64,000 bases of DNA from Aurantimonas endophytica (GTDB taxonomy: Bacteria; Pseudomonadota; Alphaproteobacteria; Rhizobiales; Rhizobiaceae), in contig NZ_JACIEM010000002.1 in NCBI RefSeq assembly GCF_014196845.1, forward strand, positions 310,001 through 374,000. Direction: 5' to 3'. Positions 21,635 through 30,372 of this stretch are shown in pieces. The notes beneath the pieces are model-generated. The model made no database searches. It was not told the origin of the DNA and saw only the letters and a list, made by a program, of their open reading frames with translations. Every line of letters begins with the position of its first letter. Within the stretch, counting starts at the first letter, position 1. The position numbers were made by a program, and so were the translations under genes.

Positions 21635-22375
21635 TTACTGAGCCTGGGTCTGCAAGCCCTTGGCCTCTTCGACGGCCGTCATGCAAGCATCCTCGTCGCC
21701 CTGTGCGAGGGCGGCTTCTGCCCGCTCGATAGCGTCCTGGAAGCCGTTGTCGGAGCCGGCAGCAGCCGTCGCGGTGCCCGCAGCGCCGGTGGTGCCGGCC
21801 TGTCCGCCAGCGGCCGTATCAGCGCCGGTCTGGCCAGCGGCAGCGGTTTCGGCGCCGGCCTGCTGCGACTGCGCGTCCTGGCTGGACATCGCGGTTTCGG
21901 CGCTGGCGTCGTCCTCCATCGGCATGGTCTGGCCGTCCTTGGCGATCTCACCACTCTGCTGGCCGGCATCGGCCTGCTGAGATGCGCCGGCCGACGCGCT
22001 GGTGCCGGTCGGAGATGTCGTCGCACTGTCGGTGGCCGAAGCAGTGCCTGTGGACGGCGTGGTCGCACCACCGGTTGCCGAGGCAGCCCCGGCCCCGCCC
22101 GTTGGTGCCGTCGTACCAGTGGCAGCAGTGTCGTCGGTCTGTAGCGGCGCCGTGCTGCCGTCCTTGGAGACCTCGCCCGAGGCATCGACCCCGGCGCCGG
22201 TCTCGAAATTCGTGGTCGTGCCTTCGGCCGGTCCGCTATCGGCGGCGCCGCCGATGGACGCGGTAACGTCGCTGTTCTGCAGCTGCGCGATTTCCTCGCG
22301 GCAGTCGGCAGAGGCTACAGTGACGGGGAGGGCGAAGAGGGCAACGCCCCCGAGCAAGATCGATAGACGTGTCAT
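21635..22375 (-). CDS. Secreted Ala/Thr/Gly-rich low-complexity protein with internal KDG repeat
   Basis: A 246-residue exported protein. A signal peptide (MTRLSILLGGVALFALPVTVASA) precedes a short head with DCREEIAQLQ. A long region made mostly of A, T, G, S, Q and D follows. It ends in a small helical tail (GFQDAIERAEAALAQGDEDACMTAVEEAKGL). Two related motifs occur in the disordered part: GEVSKDGSTAPLQTDD near residue 63 and GEIAKDGQTMPMEDD near residue 145. The only cysteines lie in the head and tail and could pair. The ATG at 22373-22375 begins the signal peptide. No family recognised beyond similarity to low-complexity exported proteins of Rhizobiales. Confidence 0.7.
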   Translation of the reverse strand: MTRLSILLGGVALFALPVTVASADCREEIAQLQNSDVTASIGGAADSGPAEGTTTNFETGAGVDASGEVSKDGSTAPLQTDDTAATGTTAPTGGAGAASATGGATTPSTGTASATDSATTSPTGTSASAGASQQADAGQQSGEIAKDGQTMPMEDDASAETAMSSQDAQSQQAGAETAAAGQTGADTAAGGQAGTTGAAGTATAAAGSDNGFQDAIERAEAALAQGDEDACMTAVEEAKGLQTQAQ

Positions 22376-22510
22376 TCCCGTGTTTCCTCTTATCGTTGGC
22401 TTGGACAGAGGAAACGCCGTGTCAACTTCACGGTTCCGTAATTGCCGCGACAGGATGCTTGCCGACGACCGGAACAAGCCGCTGCCGTTTCATCGATGCC
22501 GGAAGGGCGG

Positions 22511-24202
22511 TCAGCTCTGATCGGACTCGTGGAGGATCGAACGGGTCAGCAGGATCACCGGCAGGATTCCGACCAGAACGATCATCAACGCCGCGACGGC
22601 GCCGTCTTCGAACGCGGCGCGCGAAGTCTGCGCGTAGACGAAGGTCGCCAGCGTGTCGAAATTGAACGGCCGCAGCAGGATCGTCGCCGACAATTCCTTG
22701 GCGGTGTCGACGAAGACCAGCAGGAACGCCGTCAGCAGCGCCGGGCGCATCAGCGGCAGAAGGATCTGCCGAAGCGTGCGGCCGGGGCTGCGCCCGAGCG
22801 TGCGGGCCGCCATGTCGAGATGGGGGGAGAGCTTGGAGAAGCCGCTCTCGATCGCGCCGTGTCCCATCGCCATGAAGCGCACGAAACAGGCATAGACGAT
22901 GGCGAAGCCGGAGCCCGACAGCAGGAGCCCGGTGGATACGCCGAACCATTCGCGCATGCGCGCATCGACGAAATTGTCGAAGGCGGCGAGCGGGATCAGG
23001 ATCCCGATGGCCAGCACCGTCCCGGGCACGGCGTAGCCGAGCGCACCGACCCGCACCAGCGCCGAAAGCCGGCGGCTGCGCGTCAGCCTTATGCCGTAGG
23101 CCATGAAGAAGCCCGCGGCGACGGTCAGCAATCCCGCCGAGCCGGCGATCATCACGGTGTTGCGGAGCGCACGCCAAAGCTGCGGATCGCCGAGCTGCGA
23201 CGTCCGGCTGAGGGCGTAGTCGCCGAGCACGTAGAGCGGGATGCCGAAACCGGCGACGATCGGCAGGAGGCAGATCGTTGCCGCCGCCAAACCCTTCCAG
23301 CCGGAAAGTGCCTCGCGGCCGGTCTGCGGCCGGTCGCCGCGATGAATGGTGAAGCGCTGCTGGCGCCGTGCCAGGCGCTCGATGACCACCAGCAGCACGA
23401 TGACCACCAGCATCATCAGGGCGATCTGCGTCGCGCCCTGAAGGTCGCCGCGGTTCAGCCAGGTTGAGTAGACCGCGAAGGTCAGCGTCCGAACGCCGAG
23501 AAATTCCACCGCGCCGATGTCGTTGATCGCCTCCATCAGGGCGAGCGCGATGCCGACGGCGATCGCCGGCCGGGCCATGGGCAGCAGAATCTTCAGGAAC
23601 ACGGCGGCGCGCGAGGCGCCGAGGGTCCGCGCCACGTCGCCAGCCTTGCGCCCCTGCATGACGAACACCATCCGTGCCGTCAGGAAGATGTACGGGTAGA
23701 GGACCGAGGACAGGACGAACACCGCCCCGCCCAGCGACCGCACGTCCGGGAACCAGTAGTCGCGGCGTGTCTGGAAGCCGAAAAGCTCTCGGATCGCGCC
23801 TTGCACCGGCCCGGTGAAATGCAGGAACTCGACGAAGCAATAGGCGGCGATGTAGGTCGGCACCGCCAGCGGCAGGACCAGCGCCCAGGCGAAGGTGCGG
23901 CGGAACGGAAACTGGAACGTCGCGACCAGCCACGCCGTCACGACGCCGGTCGTTCCCGCGACGATGGCAATGCCGAGCATCAGCAGCAGCGTGATGCGGC
24001 TCGCCTCGGGCAGGATGGTCTGGGCCAGGTGGGCCCAGTTGGTCGAGCGGCCGGTGAGGGCGATCACGACCAGCGCGGCGATCGGCAGGATCACCGTCAA
24101 GGAGACCAGCGCCGCCCCGACGAGATAGGAACCGTCCGGCCGCCGCCGGAAGCGGAAGCGTTGCCGGGGGACCGGGGTGAGCAGGGGCGCGGAGACGGAC
24201 AT
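22511..24202 (-). CDS. Ferric iron ABC transporter, fused double permease (FbpB type)
   Basis: A 563-residue inner-membrane protein with two homologous permease halves and about 12 membrane segments. Each half has an EAA-like loop: GDVARTLGASRAAVFLKILLPMARP and DMAARTLGRSPGRTLRQILLPLMRP. This fused architecture is typical of FbpB/AfuB/SfuB iron(III) permeases. The substrate-binding protein gene lies directly upstream, 148 bases away across a hairpin. No ATPase (FbpC) gene is present in the window, so it must be encoded elsewhere or shared. Confidence 0.87.
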   Translation of the reverse strand: MSVSAPLLTPVPRQRFRFRRRPDGSYLVGAALVSLTVILPIAALVVIALTGRSTNWAHLAQTILPEASRITLLLMLGIAIVAGTTGVVTAWLVATFQFPFRRTFAWALVLPLAVPTYIAAYCFVEFLHFTGPVQGAIRELFGFQTRRDYWFPDVRSLGGAVFVLSSVLYPYIFLTARMVFVMQGRKAGDVARTLGASRAAVFLKILLPMARPAIAVGIALALMEAINDIGAVEFLGVRTLTFAVYSTWLNRGDLQGATQIALMMLVVIVLLVVIERLARRQQRFTIHRGDRPQTGREALSGWKGLAAATICLLPIVAGFGIPLYVLGDYALSRTSQLGDPQLWRALRNTVMIAGSAGLLTVAAGFFMAYGIRLTRSRRLSALVRVGALGYAVPGTVLAIGILIPLAAFDNFVDARMREWFGVSTGLLLSGSGFAIVYACFVRFMAMGHGAIESGFSKLSPHLDMAARTLGRSPGRTLRQILLPLMRPALLTAFLLVFVDTAKELSATILLRPFNFDTLATFVYAQTSRAAFEDGAVAALMIVLVGILPVILLTRSILHESDQS

Positions 24203-24295
24203 GCGGTCGCGGCCTAGGCCGGCTTCTGAATGCGGGAGGCCAGGCGGCTGGTGCGGCGAAGCGCCGTCCGGCCGAGCGGTCCATCAGACAAGCGT

Positions 24296-24323
24296 GCGCC
24301 CGGGACCGATGTGGCCCGGGCGC
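24296..24323. other. Intercistronic hairpin between iron-binding protein and permease genes
   Basis: A perfect 9-bp inverted repeat (GCGCCCGGG at 24296-24304 and CCCGGGCGC at 24315-24323, 10-nt loop) lies 28 bases after the binding-protein stop. There is no T-tract, so it is more likely an RNA-processing or 3'-protecting hairpin than a full terminator. Such hairpins commonly let the periplasmic binding protein be made in excess over its permease. Confidence 0.5.
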
Positions 24324-24350
24324 TGATGGTGGCGGTTGGCAAGAGCCGGA

Positions 24351-25403
24351 TCAGCTCTGCGGGCCGCTGTCGTAGCCGACTTCGTCGACGATCTCGGACG
24401 CCTTGGTGCGGTGCTTGGCGATTTCGGCCAGCGGCATGTCGTCGACCTTCAGCTCACCGAACGACGTGACCACTTCCGACGCCGCGATGCCGGGCTCGAG
24501 CGGATACTCGTAGTTCAGCTCGGCATAGATCCGCTGCGCTTCGTCGCCCGAGAGAAATTCCATCAGCTTCAGCGCGTTTTCCTTGTTCGGCGCGTTCTTG
24601 GCGAGCGCGATGCCGGAGATGTTCACGTGCGTCCGGCCGTTGTCGAAGGTCGGCATGACGACCTTGATGGCGTCCGCCCATTCCTTCTGCTCCGGCTCCT
24701 TCTCGTTGTTCATCATCAGGCCGACATAATAGGTGTTGCCGATCCCGATATCGCACTCGCCGGCTGCGATCGCCTTGGCCTGGTCGCGGTCGCCACCCTC
24801 GGGACGTCCTGCGAGATTGTCGCGCAGCCCCTCGACCCACGTGCGGGCCGCCTCTTCGCCGTGATGGGCGATATAGGCGGCGATCAGCGCGATATTGTAC
24901 TGGTGCTGCCCGGAGCGCGTGCAAAGACGCCCCTTCCATTTCGGATCGGCGAGTTCCTCGTAGGTGATCGGCTCGTCTCCGACCCGGTCCTTCGACGCGT
25001 AGACGACGCGGCCGCGGGCGGTGAGGCCGAACCATTCGTTCTCGGTGTCGCGGAACGCGGCGGGAATGTTCTCTTCCAGCGTCTGGCTCTCGACGGCCTG
25101 GACCACGCCGGCCTGCTTGGCGGCATCGAGGCGGCCGATATCGACCGTCATGATCAGGTCGGCAGGCGAGTTGGCGCCCTCGGCGGCGATGCGCTCCTCG
25201 AGTCCCTTGTCGATGAAGATCGTCGCCGTGGTCAGCCCGGTCTCTTCGGTGAACGCGTCGAGTACCGGCTGGATCAGGTCCGGCTGGCGCGAGGTATAGA
25301 TGTTGACGTCCTGGGCCTGCGCGGAAGCGGCGGCGAAGGTCGCTGCGACCAGGGCGGACGTGGCCAGCAGGCGGGCCGGACGGGCGATCGATCTGAAATG
25401 CAT
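24351..25403 (-). CDS. Ferric iron ABC transporter substrate-binding protein (FutA/FbpA type)
   Basis: A 350-residue periplasmic iron-binding protein. The signal peptide is MHFRSIARPARLLATSALVAATFAAASAQA-Q, and the mature start DVNIYTSRQPDLIQPVLDAF is characteristic of the FutA/AfuA group. The YNIALIAAYIAHHGEEAA segment and the paired tyrosines in GNTYYVGLMMNN match the iron-coordinating region of the C-lobe. The ATG at 25401-25403 has GGGAG upstream. It is first in an operon with the fused permease. A pair of TTCTAAA repeats about 210 bases upstream may be an iron-regulator site. Confidence 0.87.
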   Translation of the reverse strand: MHFRSIARPARLLATSALVAATFAAASAQAQDVNIYTSRQPDLIQPVLDAFTEETGLTTATIFIDKGLEERIAAEGANSPADLIMTVDIGRLDAAKQAGVVQAVESQTLEENIPAAFRDTENEWFGLTARGRVVYASKDRVGDEPITYEELADPKWKGRLCTRSGQHQYNIALIAAYIAHHGEEAARTWVEGLRDNLAGRPEGGDRDQAKAIAAGECDIGIGNTYYVGLMMNNEKEPEQKEWADAIKVVMPTFDNGRTHVNISGIALAKNAPNKENALKLMEFLSGDEAQRIYAELNYEYPLEPGIAASEVVTSFGELKVDDMPLAEIAKHRTKASEIVDEVGYDSGPQS

Positions 25404-25612
25404 GAAAAGCTCTCCCTCTGACTGCGAAGGTTTGCCTTCGTCAGCGATTGGCGGATCTCGGCGGATGCTCAACCGGTCCGGTATCGGACGGGAATTCCGC
25501 GGCTGGTGCCGGCCAGAAATGGACGTCGCCGACGCCCGTTTCATGCACGAATAGTGCCGAAAGTGCAAGCAACGGCTGCCAGAAATGCCAACAATATCAA
25601 TGGATTAGAGGA

Positions 25613-25636
25613 GTTCTAAAGTTGAATCGTTCTAAA
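25613..25636 (-). promoter_or_regulatory. Candidate iron-control element upstream of the ferric importer
   Basis: Two copies of GTTCTAAA (25613-25620 and 25629-25636) are spaced by exactly 16 bases. On the minus strand they read TTTAGAAC twice. TTTAGAA is the half-site described for the ICE motif bound by Irr in Rhizobiales. Here the halves are direct repeats rather than the usual inverted arrangement, so the assignment is tentative. Confidence 0.35.
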
Positions 25637-25665
25637 CTAGATTGCGGCGCTCAGGAATCTTTGCC

Positions 25666-28600
25666 CTAGCTGGCAAGAACCCTTTGACGGGGAAACAGAA
25701 TTTCCACCAGCGTTCCCTCGCCGGGCGTCGAGGAAATGGTGAAGTTCGCCCGGTTGGCTTCGGCCATCGCCTTGGTCAGAGGCAGGCCGAGCCCGGTTCC
25801 TTCGCCCCGTCGGCGCGATGTCGGGTTAACCTGCTGGAACGGTAACATCGCGATCTCGATTTCGTGTTCGGTCATCCCGATGCCGCTGTCGCGGAATCTG
25901 AGGGCGACGTCGCCCTCCGCCACGTAGCTGGTCGACACGATGATCTGCCCGCCCGGCGGCGTGAACCGGATCGCATTCGAGACGAGGTTCATGGCGATCT
26001 GCCGGATCGAGCGGTGGTCGGCGACGACCGGCGGCACCGAGGAGGGAAGGTTGGAGCGTACCAGCACCCGCTCGCGATTGGCCTGCGGCTGCATTAGCGC
26101 CACCACTTCCGCCATGACTGCGTTCAGCGACACCGCCTCGAAGGAAAGATCGAGCTTGCCCGCCTCTATCTTGGAAATGTCGAGGAGGTCGTTGACGAGG
26201 TCGAGCACGTGGTGACCCGACCGCTTGATGTCCTCCAGATATTCCAGATAGCGGTCGTTGCCGATCGGTCCGAAGCATTCGGTCGCCATGACGTCGGCAA
26301 AGCCGATGATGGCGTTCAGCGGCGTGCGCAATTCGTGGCTGACATTGGTGAGAAACTGGCTCTTCTGCACGCTTGCCGCCTCGGCCTGGCGGCGGGCGCT
26401 GGTCAGTTCCTCCTCGACGCGCTTCCAGTGGGCGATGTCGCGGATCACCGCGCACCAGCCGCGGTCGTCGGGCAGCGGCCCGAGCGTGATCGACAATGGG
26501 ATGAAGCCGCCCTGTGCGACCCGGCCGATCACCTCGCGGCCTTCGTTGACGATCGCCGAGGCGCCGCCTTCGCGAAGGCTCTCCAGATACTCCATCGTCG
26601 CCTTCTGGCTCTCATGGGCGAAGAGCGTGACGAAGGGGCGTCCGGCGCTGTCGTTCTCGGCGATCCCGAAGAGCGCGTGCGCCGACCCGTTCATCGACCG
26701 GATGTTGCCGGCGGAATCGATGAACACCACCCCGTCCGTCGCCGTGTCGAGGACCGTGCTCAGCTCCCGCACTTCATGACGGAGCCGCTTGACCTCCTCG
26801 TCTTGCGCCGGCTCGTCGCGCTCCATCTCCCCACGCAGGGCCGCCACGCTGGCGCCGGGCGAGGCGAAGAAGGACATGACGAGGCAGGATCGCCCGGCGA
26901 TGGTCGAGCGCTGCATATGGGTGCGCACGGCGATCGTCTCGCCGGTGACGCGGCGGATCGTCAGCTCGCCCGCCACCGCGTCGTCGCGGTCGGCAAAGAG
27001 ATGCGCCAGCCCTCCTTCCGCCTCCAGCGCGCCGACGCTCTCATAGCCGGTCAGGTCGAGGAACTCGCGATTGCCGTAGGCGAGGGCTTCCCGGGCCTGC
27101 ACTAGCACCGGCAGCGGCAGATGCGCGTAGACGGTCGCCAGCTCTTCGATGAGCCGGCGATCGGATTCGGCGAGGAGCGCCGCCTGTTCGGCCTCGTCCG
27201 CCTCGTCGTCCTCATCGCCTGCCGGCACCGACGCCGAGTCCGGTGCCGCCGCAGACTCCTCCGTGACCGGCCCCTCGCGCCGATCCTGCTCGACGGCCTC
27301 TTCGGCGAAGGTCTCGATCCGCTGCGCCGCCATCCGGACGGCCTGTTCCAGCCCGCGCGGCGCTTCGTCGTCGGAGAGCGTCTGTCCGATGCGGCGGAAC
27401 GCCTCTTCCTCGGCCTGGCTGAGCGCGCCATCCCGCGGGCGGCGACGTTCCTCCAACCGGATCACCTTGGGTACGGCCTCGCCATCCTGGCGCCGCTCCG
27501 CCGCGGGGCGTCGACCGAAGGGCGTCACCTCATCCGGCGTGGTCGCAAAATCCTCCGGCACCTCGTCCCGGTCGGACGGCGCGGACTCGTTGTTGCCGGG
27601 CGCCACGCCTGCCAGGGCGAGGCCGAGCTTCTCGGGATCCGCGACGGCCTCGGCGAGACGGACGATGCCGAAGCCACGAAAGCCGTCGAAGCTGCGGTCG
27701 CGGGCATAGACCGGCAACGCCGCGAGATCGACCGGCGCCTTGCGGTCGGAATTCTCCACCGGCCAGTGGATGACCCGGCCGGACCAGGTGTCCCGGCGCT
27801 CGAGCAGCTGCGCCACCTCGCCGTCGGGATCGAGGCCGTAGGCCCGAGCGACATCGGCGAAGCTGCGATCGACCACGTCGGCCGAACGCGGCCCGACGGC
27901 TGCGGCAAATTCCGGCGAGAGGGAGCGGAAGCGCCCGTCGCTGTCGATCCGCCAGACGAACCGGACCGAAGCGATATCGAAGCGCGGATCGAATGGTGCG
28001 CTCGCGGCGTCATGACGCGTTGCCGCCTCGTTCGCTTCGTCGTCTGCCACGGCAGCCGCCTCGGGGGACGCGTCTTCCTGATCGAGGGGATCGGCCGGGG
28101 CGTCTGCAACCGGCAGGTGGGAGAAGTCGCCATCCGTCGCCGGCAGCAGGTCCGGCTCGGCGAGGGCAGGTTCTTCCGCGGCAACGGGATCGATCGACGC
28201 CGGCTCCTCCACCGGCGACATCTCCTCATCCGTATCGCGTGTCTCGATCAGCGGTAATTCATCGCACTCGGATGACGGTGGCTCGACGGGTTCGTCCGGT
28301 TCTGCGACCGTCACCGCCGGACCCCAGACGGAGCGCAGAGGGCGCAGGCCAGTGGGCGCCGGGTAGCCAGAAGCGTCGGACGCAGGTCCCTCGCACCGCG
28401 AATCCTCGGCGCCGTGCGGTGCCTGCGCCTCGTCTTCGGCAGCCTCGCCCTCCTGCTGCTTCCGGCCGTTCACCGACCCGGCGATCTCGACGGGCGGATC
28501 CTGCGTTTCTCTCGGGGTCGACTGGTTTGCCGCTTCGACCGGTGCCGACTCGCTTGCAGGATGGCGGGCATACCAGCGTGTCAGGAGCGCGCTCATCCCC

Positions 28601-29367
28601 GTCTTGCGGCGATCCGGGGCGACATTCTCAGGCGCCCGTGCCGATTCTTGATGCGGATTTTGTGCACCGGCGGTGTGGGGCGTCTCGCCGGGCACCGGTT
28701 CTGCGGCGGCATCCGTCCTGTAGACGAGGACATGGTCCTCGCTCAGCCGCGCCAAGCCCAAGGGGTCGGCCTGCTCGATGAACCGGAAGGCTTCGCCCGA
28801 CGCCAGGAAGCCGGGGACGGCTGCGTCGTCCAAAACGATGCCCGGCGCATTCTCGCCGGAAAAACACCCGCCGTCCGGCGTCCAGATCTCGCCGAGCGGC
28901 ATGCCGGTTTCGACCAGCAGGCGCCGGGCAGCTGCTTCCACCGTTTCCGCCGAAGCTGACGAAGCGGGGAGCGTGACCAGCACCAGTTCGCCGTGCTGCT
29001 CAAGGTCGAGGCGGGCCACGCTGGCGTCAACCAGCGCGCCGCCGGGGCTGCGCAGCCGCACGGCCGTGGCGCCGGCCGCGAACATCCGCGCCGAGGCACG
29101 AAGCTGCCGCGCCGCCGCAGAAACGGGAGCGGCATCGCCGGACAGTCGAGGGCCGGGGGAACCGATCTGGAAGAAGGCCGCGCCGTTCGTGTTGGCCCAC
29201 ACGAGTTCCGAGAGGTCGGGTTTGAACACGGCAAGGCCGGCGCCGATGGCGTTTGCCTGGCGCGTTCTAGGATGTGCCATGATCGCGAGTGCGAGGGGCA
29301 CCGTCGATGTCGCCATGAGCAACGCTTCCAACCTTGCCGTCGAATTGCGCCTCAGCGCATTCCGCAC
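25666..29367 (-). CDS. Very large PAS-domain sensor histidine kinase (PdhS/PleC/DivJ group)
   Basis: A 1233-residue soluble histidine kinase. An N-terminal PAS-like region and a long acidic, Glu/Pro-rich linker (about residues 240-460) lead into further PAS domains, including DTATDGVVFIDSAGNIRSMNGSAHALFG. The HisKA/HATPase core follows: phospho-acceptor His near residue 1011 in NVSHELRTPLNAIIGF, N box MNLVSNAIRFTP, G boxes RDSGIGM and GEGTGLGLPL. There is no C-terminal receiver. The H-box sequence resembles kinases of the PdhS/PleC/DivJ group, which act on DivK to set polarity and cell-cycle state. That specific role is inferred. The start is a GTG at 29365-29367; an in-frame ATG at 29316 is an alternative. 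No cognate regulator is adjacent. Confidence 0.85.
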   Translation of the reverse strand: MRNALRRNSTARLEALLMATSTVPLALAIMAHPRTRQANAIGAGLAVFKPDLSELVWANTNGAAFFQIGSPGPRLSGDAAPVSAAARQLRASARMFAAGATAVRLRSPGGALVDASVARLDLEQHGELVLVTLPASSASAETVEAAARRLLVETGMPLGEIWTPDGGCFSGENAPGIVLDDAAVPGFLASGEAFRFIEQADPLGLARLSEDHVLVYRTDAAAEPVPGETPHTAGAQNPHQESARAPENVAPDRRKTGMSALLTRWYARHPASESAPVEAANQSTPRETQDPPVEIAGSVNGRKQQEGEAAEDEAQAPHGAEDSRCEGPASDASGYPAPTGLRPLRSVWGPAVTVAEPDEPVEPPSSECDELPLIETRDTDEEMSPVEEPASIDPVAAEEPALAEPDLLPATDGDFSHLPVADAPADPLDQEDASPEAAAVADDEANEAATRHDAASAPFDPRFDIASVRFVWRIDSDGRFRSLSPEFAAAVGPRSADVVDRSFADVARAYGLDPDGEVAQLLERRDTWSGRVIHWPVENSDRKAPVDLAALPVYARDRSFDGFRGFGIVRLAEAVADPEKLGLALAGVAPGNNESAPSDRDEVPEDFATTPDEVTPFGRRPAAERRQDGEAVPKVIRLEERRRPRDGALSQAEEEAFRRIGQTLSDDEAPRGLEQAVRMAAQRIETFAEEAVEQDRREGPVTEESAAAPDSASVPAGDEDDEADEAEQAALLAESDRRLIEELATVYAHLPLPVLVQAREALAYGNREFLDLTGYESVGALEAEGGLAHLFADRDDAVAGELTIRRVTGETIAVRTHMQRSTIAGRSCLVMSFFASPGASVAALRGEMERDEPAQDEEVKRLRHEVRELSTVLDTATDGVVFIDSAGNIRSMNGSAHALFGIAENDSAGRPFVTLFAHESQKATMEYLESLREGGASAIVNEGREVIGRVAQGGFIPLSITLGPLPDDRGWCAVIRDIAHWKRVEEELTSARRQAEAASVQKSQFLTNVSHELRTPLNAIIGFADVMATECFGPIGNDRYLEYLEDIKRSGHHVLDLVNDLLDISKIEAGKLDLSFEAVSLNAVMAEVVALMQPQANRERVLVRSNLPSSVPPVVADHRSIRQIAMNLVSNAIRFTPPGGQIIVSTSYVAEGDVALRFRDSGIGMTEHEIEIAMLPFQQVNPTSRRRGEGTGLGLPLTKAMAEANRANFTISSTPGEGTLVEILFPRQRVLAS

Positions 29368-29492
29368 CTCTTCGGGGCCGATGTTAACAGTCGATTCATA
29401 ATAGCGACCGGCCCGTGAATCCAGAATCTTCGGCTTTTCGACCGATCAGTCGGTCCAAAGGGTTAACGGCCGAAGGGCCCGCCGGATCTCGC

Positions 29493-29510
29493 TTATGTTG
29501 CACTGCACAA
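29493..29510 (+). promoter_or_regulatory. PhaR-like box upstream of phasin
   Basis: TTATGTTGCACTGCACAA with the near-palindromic core TGCACTGCA, 72 bases before the phasin ATG. PHA-granule genes are controlled by PhaR, which binds TGC-rich dyads, and phasins are its standard target. An almost identical 18-mer (one mismatch) occurs at 55728-55745 on the opposite strand. The motif is directly visible; the regulator is inferred. Confidence 0.55.
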
Positions 29511-29582
29511 AAATTGTTGCTATTGAAATAGGCAGCCGCGCCATAGGATGGGCCGCGGCACGAGACCGAGAGGAGACAGTCG

Positions 29583-30050
29583 ATGGCAGACCAGAAGAAT
29601 ACCGCGAACGACCCCTTCGCCATGCCGAATCCGCAGGCGATGATGGCCGGCATGGACCCGGCGCAGATGTCGGAAGCCTTCCGCGCCATGACGCAGAAGT
29701 CGATGGAGCAGTCCAAGGAAGCCTATGGCCGGATGAAGGCTGCCGCCGACGAGGCGACCAAGGCGCTGGAATCGACCATGGAGAATGTCCATCAGGGCTC
29801 GCTGCAGCTGTCCAAGAAGGCGATCGACGCTATGCGCAGCAACGCCGAGATGGGCTTTCAGCACCTCGACAAGATGATGTCTGCCAAGTCCTTCGCCGAA
29901 GTCATCGAAATGCAGACCGCCTATGTGCGCAAGCAGGTCGAGATGGTGACGGACCAGGCCAAGGACATGCAGAAGCTCAGCCAGTCGGTGGCGCAGGAAA
30001 TGATCAAGCCAGGCCGCGACGCCTTCCAGAAGGCCAGCAAGACCAGCTGA
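29583..30050 (+). CDS. Phasin family protein (PHA granule-associated)
   Basis: A 155-residue amphipathic helical protein of the phasin family, which coats polyhydroxyalkanoate granules. The N-terminus is Met/Ala/Pro-rich and disordered. The body is one long helix (MEQSKEAYGRMKAAADEATKALE, FAEVIEMQTAYVRKQVEMV) with the phasin pattern ending in MIKPGRDAFQKA. The ATG at 29583 is preceded by GAGAGGAG. The PhaR-like box upstream fits granule-dependent regulation. No PHA synthase is in the window. Confidence 0.85.
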   Translation: MADQKNTANDPFAMPNPQAMMAGMDPAQMSEAFRAMTQKSMEQSKEAYGRMKAAADEATKALESTMENVHQGSLQLSKKAIDAMRSNAEMGFQHLDKMMSAKSFAEVIEMQTAYVRKQVEMVTDQAKDMQKLSQSVAQEMIKPGRDAFQKASKTS

Positions 30051-30104
30051 TGCTTCACCCGGCGGCGGACGTCCCCAGGGGCCTCCGCCCGTCGGGCAGA
30101 TAAC

Positions 30105-30126
30105 CCGCCGCCCAAGGGGGCGGCGG
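30105..30126. terminator. Hairpin downstream of phasin
   Basis: CCGCCGCCC (30105-30113) pairs perfectly with GGGCGGCGG (30118-30126) across an AAGG loop. A second 8-bp stem, CACCGCCG/CGGCGGTG, follows at about 30154-30178. Neither has a T-run, so these are probable but not canonical terminator structures for the phasin transcript. Confidence 0.45.
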
Positions 30127-30295
30127 ATTACCGCTCTGAAGTCCATGGCCACCGCCGTTCGGACTGCGGCGGTGATGCCCGAGGCCAGGTCGCACCGGCC
30201 CGGCGGGCGCGCTATCCTGCCGACACGGCCCGGATGGGCTTGCGTGCGGCGCCGAAAGATTTTATCTCGTCGGTTCGCGGACGAAAGTCCGCCGT

Positions 30296-30372
30296 GCGGT
30301 TGTAGCTCAGTTGGTTAGAGCGTCGGATTGTGGCTCCGGAGGTCGGTGGTTCGAGACCACCCAACCGTACCA
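30296..30372 (+). tRNA. tRNA-His (GTG anticodon), alphaproteobacterial A73 type
   Basis: A full cloverleaf of 77 nt with encoded CCA. Acceptor GCGGTTG pairs with CAACCGT, D arm GCTC/GAGC, anticodon arm TCGGA-TTGTGGC-TCCGG with anticodon GTG at 30330-30332, T arm GGTGG-TTCGAGA-CCACC. The discriminator (30369) is A and the base before the acceptor (30295) is T, so the molecule lacks the near-universal G-1:C73 pair of tRNA-His. That exception is known for a large clade of alphaproteobacteria. hisS lies 30 kb away in this window. Confidence 0.95.
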
